Shown piece by piece: positions 56,064 through 64,000 of a stretch of DNA of 64,000 nt. The position numbers and the translations under genes were made by a program. Numbering within the stretch: the stretch's first letter is position 1; the number at the start of each line of letters is the position of its first letter. Source of the stretch: Melastoma dodecandrum (lineage: Eukaryota; Streptophyta; Magnoliopsida; Myrtales; Melastomataceae); contig JARUPY010000398.1 of the NCBI GenBank assembly GCA_029817715.1, positions 2,604,001-2,668,000 on the forward strand, written 5' to 3'. The notes under the pieces are model-generated. The model searched no databases. It was not told the DNA's origin and was given only the letters and a program-made list of their open reading frames with translations.

Positions 56064-57127
56064 GAAACGGCGTCCTTCGTCGTGCCGAGCCGCTCGCCAC
56101 GATAGACGCCGGAGCGAATGCGGCCCCTCCAAGAGGGATTGTCGAGATACCAGCGCACGGTCTTGCGCAGGCCTGTCTCGAAGGTCTCGCGCGGCGTCCA
56201 GCCCAGCGTGCGCTTGATCTTGGAGGCGTCGATCGCATAGCGCAGGTCGTGGCCCGGCCGGTCGGTCACGTAGGTGATGAGGCCGCGTCGCGGTCCGATC
56301 TTCGCGTTCGGCGCCATCTCGTCGACGAGCGCGCAGATCGCCTCGACGACCTCGATGTTGCGCCGCTCGTTCCAACCGCCGACGTTGTAGCTTTCGCCGA
56401 TCTCGCCACGCGTGGCGATGGTGACGAGGGCGCGCGCGTGGTCCTCGACATAGAGCCAGTCGCGGATGTTCTCGCCGCGCCCATAGACCGGGATGGGCTT
56501 GCCCTCGAGCGCATTGAGAATGACGAGCGGGATCAGCTTCTCGGGGAAATGATAGGGCCCGTAATTGTTCGAGCAATTCGAGGTGACGGTCGGCAGGCCG
56601 TAGGTGTGGTGCCAGGCCCGCACGAGATGGTCCGACCCCGCCTTCGAGGCCGAATAGGGCGAGTTCGGCTGGTAGGGGCTCTCCTCGCGAAAGAACTCCG
56701 TCGCGCCGAGCGAGCCGAACACCTCGTCCGTCGAGATGTGGTGGAAGCGAAAGCGGGCCTTGGCCTCGCCGGCGAGCCCGGCATGATGGCGGCGCGCCTC
56801 GTCGAGCAGGACGAAGGTGCCGATGACGTTCGTCTCGATGAAGGCGCGGGGCCCGTCGATCGAGCGATCGACATGGCTTTCGGCGGCGAGATGCATCACG
56901 ATATCGGGTGCGAAGCTCTCGAACACGCGGCGTACCGCGGGCGCGTCGCAGATGTCGACCTCGGCGAAGCGATAGCGTGGATCGTGCTTGACGGCCGCGA
57001 GGTTGTCGAGATTGCCGGCATAGGTCAGCTTGTCGAGGTTCAGAACCTCGTGCGGCGTCTCGGCGATGAGGTGGCGCACCACCGCCGACCCGATGAAGCC
57101 CGCTCCGCCCGTGACGACGACGCGCAT
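56060..57127 (-). CDS. rfbB: dTDP-glucose 4,6-dehydratase RfbB
   Basis: Second step: dTDP-glucose to dTDP-4-keto-6-deoxyglucose with bound NAD. The 355-residue protein has [27 protein letters not shown], the STDEVFG segment with the catalytic Thr-Asp-Glu, and [15 protein letters not shown] with the Tyr-x-x-x-Lys pair. Full length. The ATG overlaps the rfbC stop by one base (TGATG). Confidence 0.97.
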   Translation of the reverse strand: MRVVVTGGAGFIGSAVVRHLIAETPHEVLNLDKLTYAGNLDNLAAVKHDPRYRFAEVDICDAPAVRRVFESFAPDIVMHLAAESHVDRSIDGPRAFIETNVIGTFVLLDEARRHHAGLAGEAKARFRFHHISTDEVFGSLGATEFFREESPYQPNSPYSASKAGSDHLVRAWHHTYGLPTVTSNCSNNYGPYHFPEKLIPLVILNALEGKPIPVYGRGENIRDWLYVEDHARALVTIATRGEIGESYNVGGWNERRNIEVVEAICALVDEMAPNAKIGPRRGLITYVTDRPGHDLRYAIDASKIKRTLGWTPRETFETGLRKTVRWYLDNPSWRGRIRSGVYRGERLGTTKDAVS

Positions 57128-57690
57128 CAGGCGGCGAACCGCAGCGGCACGGAGAGATCGGCGAGGCGCGGCAGCGCGGCGTCCTTCTCCGACACCTTGA
57201 TCTCGGCGGCCGGCAACGGCCAGTCGATGCCGATGTCGGGATCATCCCAGCGCACGCCGCCCTCCGCCGCCTTGTCGTAGTAGCCGTCGACCTTGTAGGC
57301 GACGATCGTGTCCGCTTCGGGGGTGCAGAAGGCGTGCGCGAAGCCGACGGGAATGTAGAGCTGCTCGCCGGCCTCGGCGGTCAGCGTCGCCCCACACCAC
57401 CGCCCGTAGGTCGGGCTGCCGGCGCGCAGGTCGACCGCGACGTCGAAGATCGCGCCGCTCAAGGCCCGCACGAGCTTCGCCTGCGGGGTGGGCGCGAGCT
57501 GGAAGTGGAGGCCCCGGATGGTCCCGCGCTCGCGCGACAGGGACTGATTGTCCTGCACGAACTCGGCGCCGATCCCCGCCTCCGCGAAGCGCCGGCGCGT
57601 GTACGTCTCGACGAAGTATCCACGGCCATCGTGGAAACGGCGCGGCACGATCAGACGAACGTCGGCGAGTTCGAGCGAATGCACGTCCAT
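57127..57690 (-). CDS. rfbC: dTDP-4-dehydrorhamnose 3,5-epimerase RfbC
   Basis: Third step of the rhamnose pathway, a double epimerisation. The 187-residue protein has the cupin fold: [37 protein letters not shown] with the catalytic His, [17 protein letters not shown] and [14 protein letters not shown] at 57690 is preceded by AGGGG; the in-frame upstream region to 57744 is not used. It is the first gene of the rfbCBDA set, with a promoter candidate immediately upstream. Confidence 0.96.
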   Translation of the reverse strand: MDVHSLELADVRLIVPRRFHDGRGYFVETYTRRRFAEAGIGAEFVQDNQSLSRERGTIRGLHFQLAPTPQAKLVRALSGAIFDVAVDLRAGSPTYGRWCGATLTAEAGEQLYIPVGFAHAFCTPEADTIVAYKVDGYYDKAAEGGVRWDDPDIGIDWPLPAAEIKVSEKDAALPRLADLSVPLRFAA

Positions 57691-57717
57691 CGGCAATCCC
57701 CTTGGCGCTGACGCGGA

Positions 57718-57744
57718 GCTATACAGCGCGGTCGCCGGTGTCAA
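57718..57744 (-). promoter_or_regulatory. Candidate sigma-70 promoter of rfbCBDA
   Basis: On the minus strand a perfect TTGACA (57744-57739) is followed after a short 15-base spacer by TATAGC (57723-57718), about 28 bases before the rfbC ATG. The 133-base gap after the epimerase gene supports an internal promoter here; the short spacing lowers confidence. Confidence 0.4.
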
Positions 57745-57823
57745 ACCGGACTGCGGCTATGTGGCTTGCCGTCCTCGAAAGACTGTCGAAGAACCCGTCG
57801 ACTTCGACACAATTCTCGTAACG

Positions 57824-58831
57824 TCAAGAGTAGTATTCTCGATACCATCGCACGAACTTGGCCACCCCGTCCTCGATGCTTGTCGTGGGGTTGAAGCCCA
57901 GCGCGTCCCGGAGGTCCGAGATGTCGGCGAAGGTCGCGGGCACGTCGCCCGGCTGCATCGGCAGCATCACCTTCTGCGCCGTGCGGCCGAGTTCGTGCTC
58001 GAGCACCTCGATCATGCGGGTGAGCTTCACGGGGCGCCCGGCGCCGATGTTGTAGAGGCGGTAGGGCGCGGCGCTCGTGCCGGCGTCCGGGTGGCGCCCG
58101 TCCCACCTCGGGTCCGGCTGCGCCGGATGGTCGGCGACGCGGCGGACCCCGTCGACGATATCGTCGACGTAAGTGAAGTCCCGCTCCATCTCGCCGTGAT
58201 TGAAGACTTGAATCGGCTCGCCCGCCAGGATCGCCCTGGTGAAGATCCACATCGCCATGTCGGGGCGCCCCCCGGGGCCATAGACGGTGAAAAAGCGCAG
58301 TCCCGTCGTCGGCAGCCGGTAGAGGTGGCTGTAGGTGTGCGCCATCAGCTCGTTGGCCTTCTTTGTCGCGGCGTAGAGGCTGACGGGATGGTCGACGTTC
58401 TGATGCACCGAGAACGGCATGGCGGTCACCGCGCCATAGACGGAACTCGACGACGCATAGACGAGATGCGCGATGGCGTGGCGGCGGCATCCCTCGAGAA
58501 CCGTCAGGAAGCCGTCGACGTTGCTTCGCGTGTAGGCGTGCGGGTTGGCGAGCGAGTAGCGCACGCCCGCTTGAGCGGCGAGATGGATGACCGTCTCGAA
58601 CCGATGGCGGGCGAAGAGCGCCTGGACCCCTTCCCGATCGCAGAGGTCGAGCTGCGCGAAGGTGAAGCCGGGCACCGCCTCGAGCCGCGACTTGCGGGCG
58701 ACCTTCAGCGCGGGGTCGTAATAAGCGTTGAGATTGTCGAGACCGACGACCTCCCGCCCCTCGGCGAGGTAGCGCCGGGCGAGATGGTAGCCGATGAAGC
58801 CGGCCGCACCGGTGATGAGGACAGGAGACAT
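57824..58831 (-). CDS. NAD-dependent epimerase, UDP-glucuronate 4-epimerase-like (LspL type)
   Basis: A 335-residue extended SDR: TGAAGFIGYHLARRYL for NAD, VIHLAAQAGVRYSL, SSSSVYG and SLYAATKKANELMAHTY with the catalytic Tyr-x-x-x-Lys. The AAQAGVRYS and FFTVYGPGGRPDMA motifs are typical of UDP-glucuronate 4-epimerases, which make UDP-galacturonate. This fits the UDP-glucose dehydrogenase gene 42 bases upstream, which would provide its substrate. Confidence 0.9.
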   Translation of the reverse strand: MSPVLITGAAGFIGYHLARRYLAEGREVVGLDNLNAYYDPALKVARKSRLEAVPGFTFAQLDLCDREGVQALFARHRFETVIHLAAQAGVRYSLANPHAYTRSNVDGFLTVLEGCRRHAIAHLVYASSSSVYGAVTAMPFSVHQNVDHPVSLYAATKKANELMAHTYSHLYRLPTTGLRFFTVYGPGGRPDMAMWIFTRAILAGEPIQVFNHGEMERDFTYVDDIVDGVRRVADHPAQPDPRWDGRHPDAGTSAAPYRLYNIGAGRPVKLTRMIEVLEHELGRTAQKVMLPMQPGDVPATFADISDLRDALGFNPTTSIEDGVAKFVRWYREYYS

Positions 58832-58873
58832 CGCGGAGCGATCCTTAACCCGCCGCCGCGCGAGGAGATAGCG

Positions 58874-60181
58874 TCAGCGCCCGATGCTCGTATAGGTGAA
58901 TCCGTGCGCTTCCACCTCGGACCGCTGATAGATGTTGCGCAGGTCGATGAGCACGGGTGCCCTGAGCAGCGTCTTGATGCGCTTGAGATCCAGGGCGCGG
59001 AACTCGTCCCATTCGGTCAGGATCGCGACGGCGTCGGCGCCTTCGACGCAATCATAGGCGTTCGCCGCGAAGACCATGTTGGGCAGCAGCGGCTTCGCCT
59101 GCACCATGCCTTCGGGATCGAAGCCGCGGACCGTGGCCCCCGCATCCTCGAGCGCGGTGACGATGGCGAGCGAGGGGGCCTCGCGCATGTCGTCCGTGTT
59201 GGGCTTGAAGGCGAGCCCGAGGACGGCGATCGTCTTGCCCCGCACCGAACCGCCGCAGGCGGCGACGATGCGCCGGCCCATTGCGCGCTTTCGCTGGTCG
59301 TTGACCGAGACCACCGTCTCGACGATGCGGAGCGGCGCTTCGAAGTCCTGGCCCGTCTTGACGAGAGCAAGCGTGTCCTTCGGGAAGCATGACCCCCCGT
59401 ATCCCGGGCCGGCGTGCAGGAATTTCGAACCGATGCGCTTGTCCAGACCGATGCCGCGGGCAACGTCCTGCACGTTTGCGCCGGTCTTCTCGCAGAGATC
59501 CGCGATCTCGTTGATGAAGGTGACCTTCACCGCGAGGAACGCGTTCGCCGCGTATTTGATCAATTCCGAGGTGCGACGCGAGACGAAGACCAAGGGCGAG
59601 GCGTTGAGGTAGAGCGGGCGGTAGATCGCGCTCATCACGCTCTTCGCGCGCTCGCTCTGCGTGCCGACGACGATGCGGTCTGGTCGCTTGAAGTCGCCGA
59701 TCGCCGCTCCCTCGCGCAGGAACTCCGGGTTGGAGACGACGTCGATCGCCACGTCCGGTCGCGCCTCGCGGCAGATGCGCTCGACCTCGTCGCCGGTTCC
59801 GACCGGCACGGTCGACTTGGTGACGACGACGAGCGGCCCGCGGGCTGCACGCGCGACCTCCGCGGCGGCGGCGTAGACATAGGAGAGATCCGCATGGCCG
59901 TCGCCGTGGCGCGAGGGCGTGCCGACCGCGAGAAAGACCGCCTCGACGTCCGCGATGGAGGCGACGAGATCCGTCGAGAAGGTGAGGCGCCCCTCGCGCA
60001 CGTTGCGGGCGACGAGATCGTCGAGGCCGGGCTCGTAGATCGGCATCACGCCCTCGCGCAAGGCCGCGATCTTGCGTTCGTCCGTATCGACGCAGGTGAC
60101 GGTATGGCCGAAGTCCGAGAAACAAGCCCCGGACACGAGGCCGACATAGCCCGATCCGATCATCGCGATGCGCAAGATCAA
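58874..60181 (-). CDS. ugd: UDP-glucose 6-dehydrogenase
   Basis: Oxidises UDP-glucose twice to UDP-glucuronate. The 435-residue protein has IAMIGSGYVGLVSGACFSDF, KSTVPVGTGD, NPEFLREGAAI, the catalytic Cys265 in GGSCFPKD and FKPNTDDMREAPS, all family hallmarks. Its product feeds both neighbours: the epimerase (UDP-galacturonate) and the decarboxylase encoded 93 bases upstream (UDP-xylose). Confidence 0.97.
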   Translation of the reverse strand: MILRIAMIGSGYVGLVSGACFSDFGHTVTCVDTDERKIAALREGVMPIYEPGLDDLVARNVREGRLTFSTDLVASIADVEAVFLAVGTPSRHGDGHADLSYVYAAAAEVARAARGPLVVVTKSTVPVGTGDEVERICREARPDVAIDVVSNPEFLREGAAIGDFKRPDRIVVGTQSERAKSVMSAIYRPLYLNASPLVFVSRRTSELIKYAANAFLAVKVTFINEIADLCEKTGANVQDVARGIGLDKRIGSKFLHAGPGYGGSCFPKDTLALVKTGQDFEAPLRIVETVVSVNDQRKRAMGRRIVAACGGSVRGKTIAVLGLAFKPNTDDMREAPSLAIVTALEDAGATVRGFDPEGMVQAKPLLPNMVFAANAYDCVEGADAVAILTEWDEFRALDLKRIKTLLRAPVLIDLRNIYQRSEVEAHGFTYTSIGR

Positions 60182-60274
60182 CCCCCTAGGACGGCGCGCG
60201 ACGGGGTCGCCGCGGCGTAGCTTTGGCTCCAGCCGAATGTGCGCGAGGCCTTACACCCTCGGGCGCGCGGTGCG

Positions 60275-61309
60275 CTAGTAGGCCCGCTCGATGTCGCCGA
60301 TCTCCCGCAGAAGGTCGTCGAAATAGGCGATCGTGCGGGTCAGACCCTCCTTCAGCGGGATCGTCGGCTCCCAGCCGAGCTTCTCGCGGGCGAGGCGGAT
60401 ATCGGGCTGGCGCTGGCGCGGATCGTCCTGCGGCAGCGGCTCGCGCGTGATCTGCGACTTCGAGCCCGTCAGCGCAAGGACCAATTCGGCGAGCTCGATC
60501 ATCGTGAATTCTCCGGGGTTCCCGATGTTGATCGGTCCCGTGATCTCGTCCGGCGCGTTCATCAGCCGCTCGAAGCCCTCGACGAGGTCGTCGACGTAGC
60601 AGAAGGAGCGGGTCTGCAGGCCATCGCCATAGATCGTAATCGGCTGGCCCTGTAGAGCCTGGACGATGAAGTTCGAGACGACGCGGCCGTCCTGCGGGTG
60701 CATGTTCGGCCCGTAAGTGTTGAAGATCCGCACGACCTTGATGCGCGTCCGGTGCTGGCGGAAATAGTCGAAGAAGAGCGTCTCGGCGCAGCGCTTGCCC
60801 TCGTCGTAGCAAGCCCTCGGCCCGAGCGTGTTGACGTTGCCCCAATAGTGTTCCGGCTGCGGATGGATCGAGGGATCGCCGTAGATCTCCGAGGTCGAGG
60901 CCTGGAAGACCTTGGCGCGCGTGCGCTTGGCGAGGCCGAGCATGTTGATCGCGCCGACGACGCTCGTCTTGGTCGTCTGGACGGGATCGAACTGGTAGTG
61001 GCGCGGCGAGGCGGGACAGGCGAGGTTGTAGATCTCGTCGACCTCGACGTAGAGCGGAAAGGTCACGTCGTGGCGCATCATCTCGAAACGCGGGTGGCCG
61101 ATGAGGTCGGCGACGTTGCGGCGGCGCCCGGTGAAGAAATTGTCGACGCAGAGGATCTCGTGCCCCTCGGAAATCAGACGGCGGCACAGATGCGATCCGA
61201 TGAACCCCGCCCCGCCCGTCACGAGGATCCGGCGCGGCCCCGAGGGGCGAAGTAGGACCTCGCGCGCGGACTCGGGCACCACGACATGACGCGTCTCGAT
61301 CTCTGCCAT
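60275..61309 (-). CDS. UDP-glucuronate decarboxylase (UDP-xylose synthase)
   Basis: Converts UDP-glucuronate to UDP-xylose with bound NAD. The 344-residue protein has [32 protein letters not shown], the TSEIYGDP segment and [12 protein letters not shown] with the catalytic Tyr-x-x-x-Lys, and [14 protein letters not shown]. These match the UXS family closely. ATG at 61309 chosen. It heads the nucleotide-sugar cluster on this strand. Confidence 0.95.
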   Translation of the reverse strand: MAEIETRHVVVPESAREVLLRPSGPRRILVTGGAGFIGSHLCRRLISEGHEILCVDNFFTGRRRNVADLIGHPRFEMMRHDVTFPLYVEVDEIYNLACPASPRHYQFDPVQTTKTSVVGAINMLGLAKRTRAKVFQASTSEIYGDPSIHPQPEHYWGNVNTLGPRACYDEGKRCAETLFFDYFRQHRTRIKVVRIFNTYGPNMHPQDGRVVSNFIVQALQGQPITIYGDGLQTRSFCYVDDLVEGFERLMNAPDEITGPINIGNPGEFTMIELAELVLALTGSKSQITREPLPQDDPRQRQPDIRLAREKLGWEPTIPLKEGLTRTIAYFDDLLREIGDIERAY

Positions 61310-61415
61310 CTTTCTTCCGCCGAGGGTTGCGGGCGCAACCGTTAGAGACTTTCGCCCGCTTCTACAATGCGACGGGGCGGGCGCCGAACCATCGGGCGCC
61401 CCCGAGACGCGCCGC

Positions 61416-62837
61416 TCAGGAGCTTCCCGGCCCTCTCGCCAGCCCGACCAGGGTGAAGAGATCGACGCTGAGCTTAGCGCCGAGCACGAAGGCGTTCGGG
61501 ATCGGCCGGACGAGGTAGGGGGCGCCGAGGTTCGTCGGGTTGATGACATATTGCAGCTGCGGGAGGAGCCGGATCGCGGGATTGATCTGGATCCCGTAGT
61601 TGAGCTCCATCATGATCTGATCGCTCGCGAAGATCGCAGGATCGATGCCCTGCGCCGCGGCGGCGGCCCGAAGGTTGAAGAGACCGAGCGCGCTGTAGTG
61701 CTGATCCGAGACGTCGAAGCCCAGCGTGTCGTAGGGCCGCGAGGAGAGCGGACCGTTCCAGATCGCGCCCGCCTCGAGAAAGAAGTCCTGCGTCTGGCGA
61801 CCGCCGGTGCCGACGAGACCCAGGCCGAAGAGGATGAGGCTGCGGGTCGCGTCATCGTCCGGGCGCCAGATCATCTGGTCGAAGCGGGCATAGGCGAACG
61901 ATCGGCCGCTGCGGTTCGCCGGCGCCAGGCCGGACGCGGCGGACGCTCCACCGAGAATGTCGAGGACCGGATCCGCGTATTTCGATTGATCGATCACCGC
62001 GCCGATCCCGTAGTTGCGCGCGAGATGATCCGTGGCGGGCGTCGTCGAATAGCCGATCTCGATCGGGACGACGACGCCGGTCGCCCCGCGCCCCGACCAG
62101 TCGAACCCGTGGTCCGTCGGCAGGATCGAGTTCGGGTTGACCTCGTAGGCGCCGACATGGACGAAGTAGCGGTAATTCGCGTCGAGCCAGACCTTGGCAT
62201 GGCCGCCCCAGGTCGACACGGGGAAATAGTTGAAATTGGTGATCTTGAACGCTGTCGTCGGCGCGCCGCAGGTCGCGTTGTTCTGGAAGTCGCAATAGAT
62301 CGGCGAGACGAGGAACGCGCCTTCGGCCTGCGTACGCCCCGCCTCGACGTCGAGATGATCGTCGAACAAGCGCTGCTCGTAGGTGAGCGACGTGAGGCGG
62401 TACGTCTGGCCGGCGCCGTAGATCTCCTGCACCGAGGTGTCGTTGCCGATGAAGTCCGCCTGCAGGTTGCGACCCTGGCGTTCGGTGAAGACGAGATGGG
62501 CCGCGGCCCCCGGAATGCCGGCGATCTTGTGCAGGTCCGCGTCGGCCCCGACGAAGAGCTGACCCGCGAAGTCCGCCCCCTGCCGCAGGCCGCCCGACGG
62601 ATTTGCCGCGAACTCGCCCGTATAGTTCAGGAGGAACGAGAAGCCGTTGCCGAGGTCGAGCGTGCCGGAGGGAAGGGCCGGCGGAGACGCCGAACTTCCG
62701 CGTTCGTGCGCCTCCTCTTTCGCGCTCTCCGCACCGGAAATCGTGGTCTCGCCGGACGGCGGCGACGGAGTCTGCGCCAGCGCGCCGCTGGCGACGGAAA
62801 CACCGAGCAGGGCTGCGCCCCATTTGCAATGCGACAT
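61416..62837 (-). CDS. OprB-family carbohydrate porin
   Basis: A 473-residue outer-membrane porin. Signal peptide ([14 protein letters not shown]), a short Ser/Glu-rich region, then a 16-strand-type barrel: [83 protein letters not shown]. This layout is that of OprB, which admits sugars. It is separated by about 106 bases from the UDP-xylose synthase gene and is probably its own unit. Confidence 0.88.
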   Translation of the reverse strand: MSHCKWGAALLGVSVASGALAQTPSPPSGETTISGAESAKEEAHERGSSASPPALPSGTLDLGNGFSFLLNYTGEFAANPSGGLRQGADFAGQLFVGADADLHKIAGIPGAAAHLVFTERQGRNLQADFIGNDTSVQEIYGAGQTYRLTSLTYEQRLFDDHLDVEAGRTQAEGAFLVSPIYCDFQNNATCGAPTTAFKITNFNYFPVSTWGGHAKVWLDANYRYFVHVGAYEVNPNSILPTDHGFDWSGRGATGVVVPIEIGYSTTPATDHLARNYGIGAVIDQSKYADPVLDILGGASAASGLAPANRSGRSFAYARFDQMIWRPDDDATRSLILFGLGLVGTGGRQTQDFFLEAGAIWNGPLSSRPYDTLGFDVSDQHYSALGLFNLRAAAAAQGIDPAIFASDQIMMELNYGIQINPAIRLLPQLQYVINPTNLGAPYLVRPIPNAFVLGAKLSVDLFTLVGLARGPGSS

Positions 62838-63032
62838 GCGAACCTCGCGGGCGCCGCCGGCGCAATCTGCCGGAAGCGAATCCCGCGATCATAAACAGGA
62901 CGCACCCGCGCGTTCTCCGCCGGTCGACGGAGCCGGTGACTTCGCGCCGCATCGTGTCGCGCACGCATCTCCGTCGAACGACAGGTCTGGCGAGCGGCGG
63001 GGTGAGATCGCCGCGGTCGTCGGCGCCCCGAC

Positions 63033-64000
63033 TTACTCGCTGTGCGGATGGACCAGCAGACCGCCGGCCTCCGCCGCCGCGTTCAGCCCCGGCCGGAGCT
63101 TGAACGGCGAGGCGCCGCCGAGCGTCCGATCGAAGATCGCCGCGTAGCTTCCGACCGTCGCGACCACCTGATGTTGCCAGTCCCTCGCGAGCCCGAGGCC
63201 CGTCCCGTCGACGCTCATCGCCCGCACGCCGTCCGCGTGATAGTGGCTCTCATGCTGATCCGCCGCCAGCAGCGTGTGGATCGTCCAGGCGACGACGGCG
63301 CCGAAGCGGGCGTCGCCGCCGATCGGCGTCGCCGCGACGATCGGGAAGCTGGCAAGATGGTCGGGGAGGAGGCGGCTCTGAAGATGCCGCACGCCGCCGT
63401 CGCGTCGCGCCGCGGCGAGCGCCGTCGACTCGCCCGCGACCGACTTGCAGCGCTGGACGGTGTAGGCGTCGTACATCTCGCCCTCCTCCTGAAAGGCGAA
63501 GCGCGTGAGCTCGACCTTGTGATCGTCGAGCCAGGCGTCGAGCTTGTCCTCCGTCGGCGTACCGATGATGAAGCAGACGGAACTGCCCTGCAGCGCGCTC
63601 GCGCGCTGCACGGGTGAATTCTCCGCGACCATCACGTCGTCGCTCTCGACAAAAACCGTCGGCCCCGGAACCATCCGATCGACCAGGTGGTGCTGCGCCA
63701 TCTCGGCGAAACTGAGAAACGAGAGATCGTCCTCGCCGTTGCGCAGGCTCGCGAAATCGGCCTCCGACTCGTAGCGATGATAAGCGAAACGGGCCTTCGC
63801 GCCGAATATCGCCGTCGCCACGGCGCGGCAGACTTCGACCTCGAGGCCAGACCACTCGCTGCGTGCATTGGCCGTCGCGAGGCCCGGCCGCACGACGCTG
63901 CCACACTGTACGAAGCCTTTGGCGCGGATCGACTCGAGCGTGCCGGCCGCCGACGCGGCCCCGGGCGCGAGGCCGGCGAGAGCGATGAGCGCGCCGAGGA
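63033..64000 (-). CDS. Family 3 solute-binding protein, amino-acid ABC type (5' end missing)
   Basis: A periplasmic substrate-binding protein reaching the end of the window; only the start codon and a few signal-peptide residues are missing. After an Ala/Leu-rich leader comes TLESIRAKGFVQCGSVVRPG, then SGLEVEVCRAVATAIFG and FLSFAEMAQ, the pattern of AapJ-like binding proteins. The mature part ends near GGASPFKLRPGLN, a common C-terminus of that group. The ligand is probably a polar amino acid, but no permease genes are in view. Confidence 0.8.
   Translation of the reverse strand, partial: LGALIALAGLAPGAASAAGTLESIRAKGFVQCGSVVRPGLATANARSEWSGLEVEVCRAVATAIFGAKARFAYHRYESEADFASLRNGEDDLSFLSFAEMAQHHLVDRMVPGPTVFVESDDVMVAENSPVQRASALQGSSVCFIIGTPTEDKLDAWLDDHKVELTRFAFQEEGEMYDAYTVQRCKSVAGESTALAAARRDGGVRHLQSRLLPDHLASFPIVAATPIGGDARFGAVVAWTIHTLLAADQHESHYHADGVRAMSVDGTGLGLARDWQHQVVATVGSYAAIFDRTLGGASPFKLRPGLNAAAEAGGLLVHPHSE

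Noticed and set aside
54127..56238. 1200-residue version of the GT2 protein
   Set aside because: The extra part is read out of phase through rfbA and rfbD and has the composition of a shadow.

Overview
The window is a GC-rich chromosomal segment of an alphaproteobacterium, most probably of the order Hyphomicrobiales (Rhizobiales). I infer this from the gene content and order: glnK-amtB-ftsK-lolA, cpoB-tilS-ftsH, hisZ-hisG, an HWE-family histidine kinase with a single-domain receiver, a plant/alphaproteobacterial-type glutamate-cysteine ligase, DUF3008, and a LspL-like epimerase. No phage, insertion sequence or CRISPR array is visible. Most very long reading frames on the strand opposite real genes are shadows caused by high GC at third codon positions.

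Left part (1-34 kb), mostly minus strand and housekeeping. It starts with the 3' part of a transaldolase gene, an orphan BrnA-like antitoxin and a divergent ClC protein with CBS domains, then cpoB-tilS-ftsH. Next is a tightly overlapping five-gene cassette (10339-7251) encoding an acyl carrier protein, a ketosynthase, two hot-dog dehydratase subunits and a ketoreductase-like SDR. It looks like a dedicated fatty-acyl elongation module. After that come priA, lolA, ftsK, glnK-amtB, an SDR, catalase, a YbhN-like membrane protein, hisZ-hisG, a secreted-protein/RNase T2/rlmJ/GST operon, a YcbB-type L,D-transpeptidase, a sigma-54 activator, an O-antigen polymerase-like protein and hrcA.

Middle (34-48 kb), a signalling and envelope region. 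After a tRNA-Gln gene, a plus-strand translationally coupled trio encodes a TPR/beta-barrel outer-membrane protein, a FecR-domain periplasmic protein and a CHASE2-class III nucleotide cyclase. It is followed by a receiver protein (apparently starting at ATT), a Crp/Fnr regulator and a PAS/GAF HWE kinase. Together they could form an envelope-to-cyclic-nucleotide circuit. On the minus strand are three small genes, one resembling Rmf/CrpP, and gshA. Then come an orphan Flp pilin, tRNA-Leu and an OmpA-family protein with a long low-complexity N-terminal part.

Right part (48-64 kb), minus strand, is a surface-polysaccharide locus: three glycosyltransferase genes, rfbA/D/B/C for dTDP-L-rhamnose, a UDP-glucuronate 4-epimerase-like gene, UDP-glucose dehydrogenase and UDP-glucuronate decarboxylase. 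It would supply dTDP-Rha, UDP-GlcA, UDP-GalA and UDP-Xyl. An OprB-type porin and a 5'-truncated family 3 solute-binding protein gene close the window.

The two most interesting systems are the ACP/ketosynthase/HadAB-like cassette and the OMP-FecR-CHASE2 cyclase module with its neighbouring regulators.
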